Positions 22,325 through 35,356 are shown, counted from the stretch's first letter. The stretch is DNA of 64,000 nucleotides from Neocallimastix lanati (nom. inval.) (GCA_016946835.1 JACVTC010000003.1:1140001-1204000); one strand, 5' to 3'. Made by a program: numbers and translations. Notes: generated by a model from the sequence alone, not told the origin.

Positions 22325-23698
22325 AATAAAATAATAATATTACATACTAATAAAAAAAAAATATATAGGGCTAGAGTTACCTATATATTAGCTACTTTTT
22401 CTAAACCTGCTTACAGTACTCAAAAAATAATTAATTTATTACAATTAGCAATTGAACGTTTTCGTAGTGCCCTTAATTTAAATCCAAAAGCTTTAGATGC
22501 TATGTTTAATTTAAAACAAGCTCTTTCTAGTTTTGGTGAAATTTGTTTAGATGAAGTTTCAGAACAAGCTGCTCTTCCATTCTTTAAAGAAGCTTGTGAT
22601 CTTGGTGATCAAGTTTTTAAACTTCAAGAAGAAACCTATAGAAATGCACAACAAAATCATCATGATGAACTTGAACATGAGCATGATGATGAACCTACTA
22701 CTTCTAATACTACTAATACAACAAATGATGAAGATATATATATAGAGGAAGTAGATACTATTACTATTAATTCTTTAATTGAAACCTTAACTACTAATGC
22801 TGAAGACTTAAATAATCTTTCCACCATTATAGAAGATAATGCTGAATCCGAAAAATTATATAATGAAGCTTTAGAAAAATTAAAGAGAGCAGAAGAATTA
22901 GTTAAGGAAGCAGAACAAAAAAGTAAATCTAAAAAAGAAAATAATAATGAAAATGATAATAATAATAATGATGATGATGATGATGAAATTGATCTTAATT
23001 CCATTGATTCTACCTATGCTACTATTCTTTCTTCAAGAGGTGAGCATCTCTTCAATACTTTAGGTATATTTGATGCCATGTTCTTTGAAAGTGCATTAGA
23101 TCATCAAAATAAAGTTATTCAACGTATACCAGAATCTTCTAATTCACAGGTCGTCTATCAACAAAAGGCCCAAGAATTATGTAATAAAGCAGATATTCTC
23201 TGTTCGTTTGCGGAAACTCTTATGAATAATGGTGAAAGTATCGATGAACATTCTCCAAGTCAAGAAATGTATCGTGAAGCATTAGCTGCCTATGAAAAAG
23301 CACTCACTTTTGAAGATTCTAATAATTCAATTATCTGCAAGATTGGGGATATGAAACTTACGCTCGCTCATAACTATTTATTACTTTCAGAAAATAAAGA
23401 AGATGATGCCTATCAATCCATGTTACAATTAATTCGTCAAGGTTTAGATATCTATAAGGTAGCTCTTAAGAATAATGTGGAACAACCGGTTGAACCTGAA
23501 ATTTATCTTCGTATAGCCAAAGGACTTTCCTACTACGATGATTTAACGAAGCAATGCCAAGGTATGCTTCAAAAATTTGTACAAATGGGAGGTAGTCTTG
23601 AAATGATGGAAGATGATCGACAATTTGTTAATTTTGATTTCTGTGATGATATAAAGAATAAGTCATGGTTTATTCAAGGAATGAAACAATTAGAGTAA
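21070..23698 (+). CDS. TPR-like helical repeat protein, function unassigned
   Basis: Four exons, 21070-21172, 21344-21367 (a 24-nt microexon), 21550-21661 and 22369-23698, join in frame to ~522 aa. The N-terminus is basic (many Arg/Asn/Lys), then MTFSELMEG. From exon 3 on, paired amphipathic helices read like tetratricopeptide repeats (GDGKKARNFYENACNLYEKA; RFRSALNLNPKALDAMFNLK; ALAAYEKALTFEDSNNSIIC). An acidic Glu/Asp/Asn-rich insert (about residues 240-255) separates the two TPR blocks. No signal peptide or membrane segment, so cytosolic or nuclear. Conserved eukaryotic TPR adaptors of this size with a basic head exist (such as the yeast Ett1/Nro1 type), but I cannot show that relationship. 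ATG 22502 inside exon 4 is not the start, because upstream exons extend the same frame. Confidence 0.8.
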
Positions 23699-23723
23699 AA
23701 ATAAAAATAAAATAATAAATTAA

Positions 23724-23756
<33 letters not shown>

Positions 23757-23905
23757 GCAACCGAAAAGAAAAGGATTAAAAAATTATAAATATATATATA
23801 TTAAGTAATGAGAGAATTTAGGGAATTAATATAAATAAATCGTTAGTTTTAATTTTAATTTAAATAATACTAATAATAATATATGGATAAATGATAAGAT
23901 ATTTT

Positions 23906-23946
<41 letters not shown>

Positions 23947-24184
23947 ACTAATAAAAATTAAAAATACTAATAAAAATTAAAAATACTAATAATCATTAAT
24001 TTACGAATAATCATTATATTTATATTTTTATTTATATTTATTTAAATAAATAAATAAAAAAAATAAATAAAAATAAAAAAAGTTATAATAGTCATATATA
24101 TGAACCTATACATATAACTGTATATGCATATTATATATATATATATTTATTTATTTATTTTTACTTTTATTTTTTAATATAGAG

Positions 24185-24271
<87 letters not shown>

Positions 24272-24479
24272 TATATATATATGTATTTTTTAATATTTTA
24301 CATATTTTTATATTTTATTTATCTATAATGTTTATCAAGTTATATATCAAAAAATAATTTTTAATAAATAAAAAAAAAAAATTATATAAAAAATATATAT
24401 TTAAATAAATATTATATATATTATTATATTCATTAAGTTTATACAAAGTAAATATAATATTTATAAAGTGTCGATGTTA

Positions 24480-24516
<37 letters not shown>

Positions 24517-24650
24517 GAATTTTTTAATAATAATTAAAATTTTATAAAAATTTATATCTTTTTTAAAAGAAAATGATTCTTTTTTTTTTTATTCTATATG
24601 GAATATGGTGGTTAGGGCTACTAGTAAGTATTTCCCCCTTATATATATTA
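23699..24650. other. AT-rich spacer after the TPR gene
   Basis: No gene seen. Contains (AAT)n at 23726-23755, poly(A) near 23911-23944, a ~52-nt poly(A) at 24188-24240 running into (AT)n, and a T-run before 24520. Confidence 0.7.
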
Positions 24651-25250
24651 CTGAAGAGTTGCATTTCACCAAGTTGCATTTCGCCAAGTGACGTATTATT
24701 AATATAAATAAATGAATAAATTAATAAATAAAAATTCAAAATAATAGATTTTAAATTTGTTTTTATTATATTTAATAATTAAAAGATATTATTAATTATA
24801 AAAATATATTTAATTATAAAGATTTATTTTTAATATTTTGTAAAATAGTAATAAAATAATTATTATTTATTATTAATTTATAACATAAAACGCTATATGA
24901 AAAACATCTTTATGTTTTTCTAAAGTAGTTAAATATTATTTTAATTATTTCATTTATATATACATATTTGTAAATAGTAATTATTATTTATAATTTTAAT
25001 TGTCATTATTATTATTAATGACAATCCTATTATAATTATTACTATACTGTTTATATAATTTTTTATTATATTATTTATTATTTTATTAATTATTTATTAT
25101 TTATTTATTTAAACAGATATTTGTAAAGATTTATATATATATAATTTTTTTTTAATATTTAAATATTTACTCTAAAAATATAAATACATCAATATAACAT
25201 TTAATTTTACTTATTTAATAAATTTCAATTTGACAAAATGCCCCACTCCC
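24651..25250. mobile_element. MITE-like element, 600 bp, with 8-bp target duplication
   Basis: The left end carries a doubled motif (GTTGCATTTC..CCAAG, then TTGCATTTCGCCAAGTG). The right end is its inverted counterpart (CAATTTGACAAAATGCCCC ACTCCC). It is flanked on both sides by the exact 8-mer ATATATTA (24643-24650 and 25251-25258). The interior is A/T filler with no reading frame, so the element is non-autonomous. Same family as 25815-26016. The 8-bp duplication is typical of hAT-type transposons, though no transposase is present to confirm the superfamily. Confidence 0.75.
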
Positions 25251-25280
25251 ATATATTATTATTCTAAATTTCCTATGTAA

Positions 25281-25350
25281 TATAATACAGACAAGATACT
25301 GTCCTAACTGTGGGCCTGAGAGGGCTGCACAACTACTGTCATTTAATATA
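25281..25350 (+). repeat. Possible truncated end of the SINE-like repeat
   Basis: A short GC-richer segment (ACTGTGGGCCTGAGAGGGCT) resembles the tail part of the SINE-like element (CCCTTGAGAGGGCTG in the 60.5-kb copy). It lies 125 bp before the fuller copy. Based on a dozen bases only. Confidence 0.35.
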
Positions 25351-25474
25351 TTTACGAGGAAATTATTAGCATTTGGGTACATGATTTCATGTTTCCATAT
25401 TGATATATATTCTACTAAATTGCAATCTCTCTAGTGTTTATGTAATTACCAAGTTGAAACTAAGTACTTATATT

Positions 25475-25690
25475 TATGGGTTAGGTTATATACAAGTTAG
25501 GAACTGGAGAAGCACTCCGAGAAAAAGAGTACTTAGAAAATTCTCAATAATAATATGCATGTCAGAGCATCATTGCTGAAACATTCAGTAAAGTCGTCCA
25601 ATAGGGATATTTCTGCCTACATGATATTTTTGAGAGGGGGGCTGAAATCAAGAGCAATACACAGAAGAAATAAAAAATAAAAAATATCAA
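25475..25690 (+). repeat. SINE-like dispersed repeat, copy A
   Basis: The block starting GGTTATATACAAGTTAGGAA and including CTGGAGAAGCACTCCGAG matches the reverse complement of 60519-60745. Further shared segments follow in the same order (AGAGTACT, GCATGTCAGAGC, CTGAA..CAGTAA, GAGAGG..GGCTGAA). Both copies end in an A-rich tail. No protein is encoded. No A/B box or known RNA family was recognised, so origin (tRNA, 5S, other) is open. Confidence 0.75.
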
Positions 25691-25814
25691 GAAAAAAAAA
25701 AAAATCATTCTCTTATTATAATAATCATTAGATTTGTTTAATTTAAAAAATTATTATTATTACTATTATTATAATTATTATTAGTATTATTTCGAATTTT
25801 ATGTACTTTTTTTT

Positions 25815-26016
25815 GGGAGAGTTGCATTTCGTCCGGTTGCATTTCGATAAGTGGAGTATTGATATAAATAAATGAATAAATAAATAAATATTAATTCAAA
25901 ATTTTTTTTAAAATTGTTTTTATTCGATATTAATAATATTTAATTTTATTTATTTATTTATTTATTTAATAATTTTCAATTTGGCGAAATGCAACCTGGC
26001 GAAATGCCCATACTCC
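25815..26016. mobile_element. MITE-like element, 202 bp, with 8-bp target duplication
   Basis: Imperfect terminal inverted repeats each contain two copies of a GCATTTCG core: left GAGTTGCATTTCGTCCGGTT and GCATTTCGATAAGTG, right GGCGAAATGCAACC and TGGCGAAATGCCC. It is bounded by exactly eight T on each side (25807-25814 and 26017-26024), consistent with an 8-bp target duplication, although a homopolymer is weak evidence alone. The interior is (AAAT)n/(ATTT)n foldback sequence. No coding capacity. Confidence 0.75.
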
Positions 26017-26230
26017 TTTTTTTTATATTATATTATTAATAAATAAAACTAAAAAATAAATTTTGTTAAGCAAACCTTTCAATATTACAATAATACCTAA
26101 TCCTTATATTTTTTAATTCATTAAAAAGAGCATCTATATATTTTTTATACAAAATACAATTAAAAAAACAAATTAAATAAAAGGAATCAATTTAAAATTT
26201 ATATTTTATCTTATACCTTTAAATACTTAA

Positions 26231-26281
<51 letters not shown>

Positions 26282-26451
26282 TAAATTTTAATATTAATAT
26301 AATTAAGTGTTTAGAAATAATAAATTTATAGTTAAGAATTTATTAATAAATTAATTTAATTGCTTAATTTTTCTTTTTTAAAGTCATATAAATTTAAATA
26401 TTATTTTTATCATAAAATTTCAATTTCATTTCTTTTTTAAAATGATTTTTA

Positions 26452-26530
<79 letters not shown>

Positions 26531-26831
26531 TATAAATTTAAATATTATTTTTATCATAAAATTTCAATTTCATTTCTTTTTTAAAATGATTTAAGTTTTT
26601 TTTTTTTTTTTTTTTTTTTAAAAATAAGGTTTCAATAAAATAAAACGAAATAAAAATTATTTATATAAAAATTATATTATTAAAGTAATTAATTACTTTT
26701 TTTTTTTTAAAAAAAAAAAAAAATTACAATTCATTTTCAGTTTCATTTTTATTTTTTTAATATTTATTTATTAACAAAGAAAATACATATATATTTATTT
26801 ACATTTAAATATAGATAAAAAATTATATTAT
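26017..26831. other. Spacer downstream of the esterase gene
   Basis: Contains (AAT)n at 26231-26281, a 65-bp duplicated block and poly(T) runs. The esterase 3' UTR should lie at its right end. No other gene. Confidence 0.6.
26386..26618. repeat. Tandem duplication separated by ~70-nt poly(T)
   Basis: A block reading ATATAAATTTAAATATTATT ... TTTTTTAAAATGATTT occurs at about 26386-26455 and again at 26528-26597. Each copy is followed by a T-tract, one about 70 nt (26455-26527), the other about 24 nt. Looks like slippage or unequal exchange at the homopolymer. Confidence 0.85.
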
Positions 26832-27515
26832 TTATTTTAATAACCATAAAATTCCATTGGCAATTCTTTGATTGACATCATTGAAATGACCACCATTATT
26901 AAATTCAAAATTTGTATTAATATTTAATTTTTCTAAATAATCTTTCATTTTAAGAGTTTCAGTTTCTATTGTTTTCAATACCTTATTTCCTGTTTTCTTT
27001 TCCTTATTTCCAAGGGATAAATAAATTTTTTTGGGTTGAGCTGTAGGTTTATTTTGAGATGTAAAGTCCATAAAATTAGGATACCAAAATGAACCTGATC
27101 CTGATAAAAATTTTGAAAATTTTTTGGTTTTAAACATAGCATAGATACTAAAAAGACCTGCTAATGAATAACCTGCTAAAACATAATATTCTGGTTGAAA
27201 TAATGTTTCAATTTGAGGTAAAATATCTTCCTCTATAATAGTTATATAATCATCTGCTTTTCCTCCATAGCCTTCAGCTTTACTAAAAACTGGATCAGAT
27301 GGCCAGGGAGTCATATCATTATTCCAATTGGTCACTTCAATAACCACCAATATAAACTCTGGACATTTCAATTTTAAACATTCTTCCCAGACACCTTTAG
27401 CGTCATTATTATATGAATTATAAATTACTATTGGTAATTTTTTATCTTTATTAATATTTTTTTCATTATAATAAATGGTAATTTTTCTTCCTTTTATATT
27501 TATTACTTTAACCAT
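26832..27515 (-). CDS. Alpha/beta-hydrolase esterase, intronless (227 aa)
   Basis: Single uninterrupted frame. The nucleophile elbow GYSLAG puts the catalytic Ser at residue 117. The strand before it (YYVLAGYS) and the region after (FLSGSGSFWYPNF) fit the PF00756-like esterase group (enterochelin-esterase/esterase-D type). His210 in NGGHF is the likely triad His, and an acid near 172 (SLGNKEKKTGN) the likely third member. No signal peptide, so an intracellular enzyme cleaving small ester substrates; the substrate cannot be read from sequence. The intronless structure and a fold common in rumen Firmicutes suggest horizontal acquisition from bacteria, well known in gut fungi, but this is inference. 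Full length for the family. Confidence 0.85.
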   Translation of the reverse strand: MVKVINIKGRKITIYYNEKNINKDKKLPIVIYNSYNNDAKGVWEECLKLKCPEFILVVIEVTNWNNDMTPWPSDPVFSKAEGYGGKADDYITIIEEDILPQIETLFQPEYYVLAGYSLAGLFSIYAMFKTKKFSKFLSGSGSFWYPNFMDFTSQNKPTAQPKKIYLSLGNKEKKTGNKVLKTIETETLKMKDYLEKLNINTNFEFNNGGHFNDVNQRIANGILWLLK

Positions 27516-28080
27516 TTTTATTTATTTATATTTGTATATATATAAAATTTTTTAATAAAAAATATAAAAAAAAAAAAAATTTTTTTATAAAATTTCATTT
27601 GTTTAATATTAAATAATTTTTATTTTATTTAGTTAATTAAAAATAAAAAAAAAAAAAAATTATTTTATTATTTTTTATTTAATTTTTAATTTTTAATTTT
27701 TAATTTTTAAATTTTTATTATATTTTATTTTGTAGGTAGCACAATTCTTATGGAGAGAGATATAATTGATATATAATTGATATTCCTATTTGTTAAGACA
27801 GTATAGAATAATTGATTATATATTTTCTAAATTAGAAAAATAAAAAATACTTCTACTACTATGAAAAAAAAAAATATATATATATATATATACATATATA
27901 TTATTTAATAATTCATATATAGAATTTATAAAAATAAGAGTAAACCATTATACATTTTTAATACATCTTGCTTGTTATTGTAGTACAACAATTAATTCAT
28001 TTTTAGTACAAAAAAAAATATTACAGTACATATCTTTCATTTTTTATTTTTATTTTTATTTTTTTTACATTTACCAAATT

Positions 28081-28371
28081 AAAAAAAAAAAGTACAACAT
28101 TAGTCATAATTGTTACCATTAACCTTTTATGGCTTTTATACAACTACATATTTTAACATTTTATCTTTAATGAAAATATTTATATTAATTAAAACTACAA
28201 TTATCTGTTTTACAACAATAATTGACCTCACAACAACAGCAACAATAAATGCATATATATAATACTATACTATACTAAAATACATATTTTTCAACTTTAT
28301 ATTAACTTATTTAAGAAAAAAAAAAAAAAGTACAATATTAGTCATAATTATTGTAACATTAACCTTTTTAT
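28081..28371. repeat. Direct repeat pair, ~50 bp, ~237 bp apart
   Basis: Both copies read poly(A), then AGTACAA.ATTAGTCATAA, then a CATTAACCTTTT motif (28081-28130 and 28318-28371), with a few substitutions. Confidence 0.7.
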
Positions 28372-28988
28372 ATATATAAATATTTATAATTTTTTTTTTG
28401 ACCTACATATTCAATAGATATTGAAGTTTATTTCTTTTGATTAATTTTCATTTTTTTTCATATATATTCTTTGCTTTATTAATATATCCAATGATATATA
28501 TGATATATATATAAACTTTCTAAATTCTGATATTGGAATGATTATCTCATTAAAATCTTTTTATTTTAAATTAATATATATCCTTTCTATACATATATTG
28601 AAATAATTATTTAAATTTAAAATATAAAACAAAAAAAAGAAAAATATAAATATATAAATATATAAAAATATATAATAAATAAATGTATTCAATTTAGAAC
28701 AAAATTAATAAAAACAAAAATAAAAACAAAATATTAAATATATAATATATTGAAGTATTCAATTAATGAAAGTTATGTGTAACTTAATAAAGAACTTATA
28801 ATAACAATGAATCTTAAATAATAAAATATTTAAAGAACTTTTAATAACAATTAAAAGAATAATCTAAGATATAGAAAATATAGAAAATATAAAAAATATG
28901 AAAAATATAAAAAATTTAAAAAATATATTTATATTTATTATTGATAACTCCTATAAACTTTATATTAAAAAATATGCATATTTAATAT

Positions 28989-29029
<41 letters not shown>

Positions 29030-30403
29030 TTTTAAAAGTATTTAAAGTATTTATTATAATTTTATAAATATTAATATACTTTATAGCTAATTTACAGAAA
29101 ATTCAAAGATGTTTTTTATATTCTAGAACTAAAGTTAAATTTCATTTTTAATAGATATCTTTATTGTTCTATAAATTAATTTATTAATATAAATAGATTT
29201 TGAATAAATAAACAAATAAATAAATAAAAAAAAAAAAAAATACATAAATATATAATATAAAAATAAAAATATTTGAATTTACATAAATTCGAGAAAAAAA
29301 ATTTTTTTTTTTTTTATAATCATCATTTTAAATTTCTATTAGTTTATTAAATGATTAATAAAAATAATATTTTCGGTGAACAATTAGTATTAGTTTAAAG
29401 AATTATATATATATAAAATATATATTATATATATGAAATATAATAATAATAATAATTATTATTATTTAAAATTGTAAATATTAATACATTAATTTTCATA
29501 GAAATTACTGTAAAAATATATACAATTTTAATTTGATGTTATTTTTAATAACTATTAATAATTTTTTTGATTATTGTGATAAAATTTTCATTATTATTAA
29601 TAATAATTATAATAATAACTTTTATATTAAATTATATTAATTAAATGATATTTTGATATAATTTTATACTTAATTATAATAATAATAATAAAAATAAAAT
29701 AGTTTTTTTTTTTTTAAATATCTAAAAAGTTGAACTGTCAAATCTATATTATTTATAAATAATTTATTAATATGATATTATTTCAATCTCATTTTATTAA
29801 ATATATAATATATATATAAACATATTTGTATATAAATATATAATTATGTACATATAATTATTAAAATGAAATGAAAAGACCTTTTTGCTTTTAGTGAAAA
29901 TAGACAAAATCTAATTAAAAAAAAATATTAAAACTTAAAATTATATATATAATTATTAATTGTTATAAATGATATTATTGATAATAATTTGATAATAACG
30001 ACAATAACGATAATATTAATATATCATTGTATTAGTTATATAATAATAATAATAATAATGTTGTTAATGTTTATGTTGATATTATTTAATATAATAATAA
30101 TAAAATTAATAATTATAATAATTGTGATAGTATTGGTAATAGATGAAAAGAAAAAAAAAATTTTTTATTTATTTTTTTTTTCATTATAATATCTTCATGA
30201 AAGAAATCATTAGAAATAAATTATCTTGGTATTTTGGATATACAGTTAACTTTATATTAAATATTTTCATATTTTATCATTCAAAGGTCAATTAAATATG
30301 GTCCCTAGTAGGGTTAATTTTTTTTTCTTAATTATATAACCAGAATCTATTAATTCATATTTTAATTTATCTAAATGGTAACAATAAATTTAAATAAATT
30401 TAG

Positions 30404-30444
<41 letters not shown>

Positions 30445-31008
30445 TATTATTTATTTATTTATAATATTTTTATTTTTAATTTCATTTTATTTCTAATTTT
30501 AATCTAATTTTATTTTAAACTTTTATATTTAAACATTATTTTAAATTAATAATGATTCAATAATTATCCAGAAACAAATTAATAGATATTAAAATATATA
30601 ATAATAATAGTAATTATAAAAATAAAATAAAATAAATAGTTGAAATATGAATATAAAGTTTATATAGAATAAAATAAAATGTCATAAAATAAAATAAAAA
30701 TTATACATAATATATCGATATACATGATATTTATTCCTACTATATTTAATAATTTTTGGTTTAATTATTTAATATTAAATACAATTTTTATTTAATAATA
30801 TTATATATAATATATATTTTTTATATAATTCAATGAAAACTGTAATGAAAATTATATACACTATAAGTTATAATGAAATAATACGTAGAATTTACAGTTA
30901 ATAACAAAACTATAATAATGAACAAATATGATTATAAACATTCATAATGATTAAATATTTTTTTATTAAATATATTTATTAATTATTGGTCATTATTTGA
31001 ACTTTTAG

Positions 31009-31040
31009 TTTTAACCAGAATATGAATATTCTGGTTAAAA
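31009..31040. repeat. Perfect hairpin, 15-bp arms
   Basis: Arms TTTTAACCAGAATAT (31009-31023) and ATATTCTGGTTAAAA (31026-31040) around a 2-nt loop, in otherwise featureless A/T. Contains G/C pairs, so it is less likely to be chance than A/T palindromes. Confidence 0.85.
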
Positions 31041-32613
31041 TTAAAAAAAATAAAATTATTGTATTAAAATATTATAATACAATAATGTATGTAATAATAA
31101 TTAATAATTAATATTTTATAATATTGTTTTTATTGTATTATTAATTAAAGTTATTTTATCCATATTTATTGATTCATTATTTATTATATCTTTAAATAAA
31201 TATATATATTTATATATATGTTTATACTTTTTTTTTTTCAATATTCCATATATATATATATAAATATAAATGGACATTTTTTTTATTTATTTTTTTCTTA
31301 TTTTTTAGATTATTTATTTTTTAGTTAATTTATTTTTTAGTTAATTTATTTTATAGTTTTTTTCTTTTCTCATCTCCAAAAATTCATTATGTTTAAATTT
31401 AATAATTCTAAATAAGCAATTATTGTAATATGTTACACGAGTTTTTAATAAAAATTAAAGTTTTAATTTGAAGTTTCAGTTTAAAAATAGCAAAATTAAA
31501 AATTTTAAATTAATAATTGATCAACCGAAATAAATTAAAAAAACAAAAAACAAAAATAAAAAAAAGAATAAAATAATACTAATAATAATACTAATAATAA
31601 ATAATAATAAATAATAAATAATAATAAATAATAAATAATAATAAATAATAAATAATAATAAATAATAAATAATAATAAACTAAATAAACTAAATAAACTA
31701 AATAAACTAAATTATAATAAATAATAATAAATAATATTAATAAATAATAATATTATGATTATGATATAAAAAATTTTAAAGAAAAAAGTATCAAAAAAAA
31801 AAAAAAAAAAAAAAAAGAGTTAAATATATATAGTTAGAATAGACACAATAATAAATTAATTATAATTGAATTTGAATTTCATCATAGAAACAATATTTAT
31901 TAAATGTTGCTAATACATTAAAATTAATAATAGAATTAAAATTAAAAAAAAAAAAGGGAATAAAGTAAAAAAAATATATAAAGTTATATAAAATTTAATA
32001 TATTGAGTATTTTTCATAATAATTAGTTATAATTATAAAAAAGTGTTGATGAGATATTACTTAATAATCTTTTTATAAATACTAACTAAATATATGAATA
32101 TGTTAAAAGATATTAAAAAAAAGGATTATTAACTAATTAATGTTTTTATCTTAATATTGAATGAATAAATTTGTTTTAAACAAAAAGAATAATAATAAAA
32201 AATAAACATTAAAACTTATTAAAGTGGAAATGAAAAATAGAAAAAAAGAATTGAATTTTATTAAAGTGATGATGATTAACGATTGAAAGGGCCGTTAATT
32301 AATTAATTTTTTTTAATAATGAATTGATGAATTAGCTTTAAATAAAATAAAATAAAAAAAAAAAGAAAGAAAGAATTAAAATTTATTAAAGTGATAATGA
32401 TTAACAATAATAGTAATAATTACTTTTAATTATTATTATTATTATATATAATAATTAATTTAAAAAGTATTAAAATATAAAACAAATATATGAACACCAT
32501 TATTATATTCAAAGTAAAAGATGAAAATAAAGCATATTAAAAGTAATTTAAAGTAATATTTATGATTTACATGGTTAATAATAAGAAAGAAAATAATGCA
32601 TAACAATAAAAAT

Positions 32614-32651
<38 letters not shown>

Positions 32652-34232
32652 ATTGATAATAATTAAAAATAATAATAAAAAAAAGATGAAGTAATAATAA
32701 TTAATATCATATTAACAAATCATATTAATAAAATAATTATGATAATTAATAAAAGATTAATAATAATAGATACTAATTAAAAATTAATGAAGGTTAAATT
32801 TTAATGCCAATAATAATAAATTAATAATACCAATAAATATACCAATAACATAATAAATAATAATTAATTTAAAATAATAAATCTATATAGTTATTATTAT
32901 TAATTTAATAATAACAATAGATCATTATTTTCAACCATCAATAATAATATTTATTTAAAATAAGAAAAGAGAAATTGTTATTAAATAAAAAAAAAATATT
33001 AATATTTAAATATATTAAATTAAATCTAAAATAATTTTATTATGTCTAAAAATATATATATACATATATAATAATAAATTAAATGTAGTTGATGCAGATA
33101 ATTTTCATTACCATAAAAGAGGCTTAATTTTTATTGCTAAAAATGAAATGAAATAAAAAAATTTAAAATAAAATAAAATAAAATAATGAAATGAAATAAA
33201 AAAAATTAATATGAAATAAAAATAAAATAAAATATATAATGAAATGAAATAAAAAAAATTTAAAATAAAGATAATGGAATATAATAAAATAAAAAGAAAT
33301 ACATTCGAATATATTAAATTCATATAATAAAATATAATGTTGATTTATATATTTTAAATGATTTTAAGAAATTTCATAAAGTCAATATTTTATGAATATA
33401 TATATAATATTTTATGTATATATTTGAGTATACTTATATAAGCCATATTATTTAATCAAATACTACTATCATTAATAATTAATAATGTGCATAATAAAAT
33501 AAATATATAATAGAATAAATTAACAGTTGAATTAATATATTAAATTTATATTTATATATTACTTTTTTCATTTTTCATTTTTCATTTTTATTATTTTATT
33601 TTTTTTATTTTAATCTTTACATATAATTTAAAATAAATTAAAAATTAATTATAAATGTATTTTTATAACATAAAACATGAAATAAATGAAATTAATATAA
33701 AAATGTATACAATAATGTAAAAATGATATTATTCTGGAATAAATTAAAATATATAATATATACTTTATTTGGAATACTACTTAATATATACCTTACAATT
33801 AATAATAATAATTATAATCTCGTATATTTAAAAAAATAAATTAATTTTATATTATATATATAATTTTTTGAAATTTTATTTCATTATAAATTTATTTTAT
33901 TAATGAAATTCTTGGAATAATTTATTTAATATATTATTAATAAAAAATAATATATTAGTAATATAAAATTAAAGAACATATTAATATAGATATGTTTATA
34001 TTATAATATATATAATAACATATTCAATATATATAGATAATATATTAATAAAAATATAAACTTTATTATTATTTAATTATTTATATAAGCTTATATTTTT
34101 TATTTCTTAGAATTCTTATTTTTTTATGAAATAAAATTATTAGTAATTAAAGTTTAAATATAACTATTTCAATATTGGATAATAAAAATTTATTATATAA
34201 AAAATTATTCATAATTTTTTTGAAGTAAAAAC

Positions 34233-34600
34233 TTTATTAATAATAATTACTATGATACACTACATAAATAAGTAATAAATAAATAATAAATAAAGAATAA
34301 GTAATAAATAAATAATAAACAATAAATAATAAATAAATAGTAAATAATAAATAATAAATATTATTAATAATAATAATTACTATGATACACTACATAATAA
34401 GTAATAAATAAATAATAAACAATAAATAGTAAATAATAAATGTTAAATAAATAATTAATAATAAATAATTAAATGATGTTAGTAAATAATATGGATAATA
34501 TAAAAATATTTTAAATAAATAAATAACAAATAATAAATGTTAAATAAATAAATAAATAATTAAATGATGATAGTAAATAATACTGATAATATAAAAATAT
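34233..34600. repeat. Tandem duplicated AATAAATA-rich block
   Basis: AATTACTATGATACACTACA followed by a TAATAAATAAATAATAAA array occurs at about 34248 and again at about 34371, a period near 123 bp. A shorter related duplication (AAATGATGNTAGTAAATAAT) follows at 34473 and 34563. Confidence 0.75.
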
Positions 34601-35356
34601 TTTATATTTAATTATTATAGGAATAAACTTTAATTATTAATATTTATATTTTGTTATTCTTATAATCATTCATTAATATAAATTTAATTATTGATATTAT
34701 ATAATCAATTAATATTTTAATTCTATTAGATATTATTTAATATTTTTATTTATTGAAATATCTAATTTTAATATATTTTTTCTTTATTTAATAATTTATC
34801 TTTAACAAATAAAAATAAACAACTTATTAATATATAATAATATATTATTGAATAATATTAAATAAATTGAACAATAAAATAAAAATAGATAGGTAAATCT
34901 AAATATATATTTTTTTTAAAATTTTGAAAATTAAAATTTAAATTCATTTATATAAAAAGAGAAATCCTCAGTAAAAAAAAAAAGAATTATATATATCATT
35001 ATATATTTTGTGTAAGGTCATCAAATTATTTTGAAAGCTATTATTAAAAAAAAAAAAGTATTTTATTTTTTTTTTTAAAAGATAGGATACAAAACAATTT
35101 ATAAGAGGAAATTATAGAAAAAAAAATAATTTTTTCTTTTTATAAACAAGAATAATATATATTGCATATAGAGAGTTTATAAAAAGATTTAAACTTTTTT
35201 TACCAAAGTAGTATTAGTTTTTTTTATTGAAGGATAATTAATATTCTAATTAAAAAAAAATACAGATATAAATAATTTTATAAAAAAATAATTACAAAAC
35301 TTCTGTAAATATATAAATATTTAAGCTTTTGTTTTCAATATAAAAATAATATAAAA

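Larger units (their letters stand above)
27516..35356. other. 7.8-kb gene desert
   Basis: No gene supported on either strand. It holds a 50-bp direct repeat pair (28081-28130 / 28318-28371), a 15-bp-arm hairpin at 31009-31040, (AATAAATAAT)n and (CTAAATAAA)n at 31575-31720, GAAATGAAAT arrays at 33140-33290, and a duplicated (AATAAATAAT) block at 34233-34600. Promoters of the esterase (left) and expansin-like gene (right) must lie at the ends. The last 150 bp before 35357 are A-rich, as expected for a leader. Confidence 0.65.

Noticed and set aside
22502-22504. ATG at 22502 as the start of the TPR protein
   Set aside because: The frame is open upstream to a splice acceptor at 22367-22368, and three earlier exons add TPR-like sequence.
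33108-33323. 71-aa Phe/Tyr-rich minus-strand frame
   Set aside because: Antisense reading of a GAAATAAAA tandem array.
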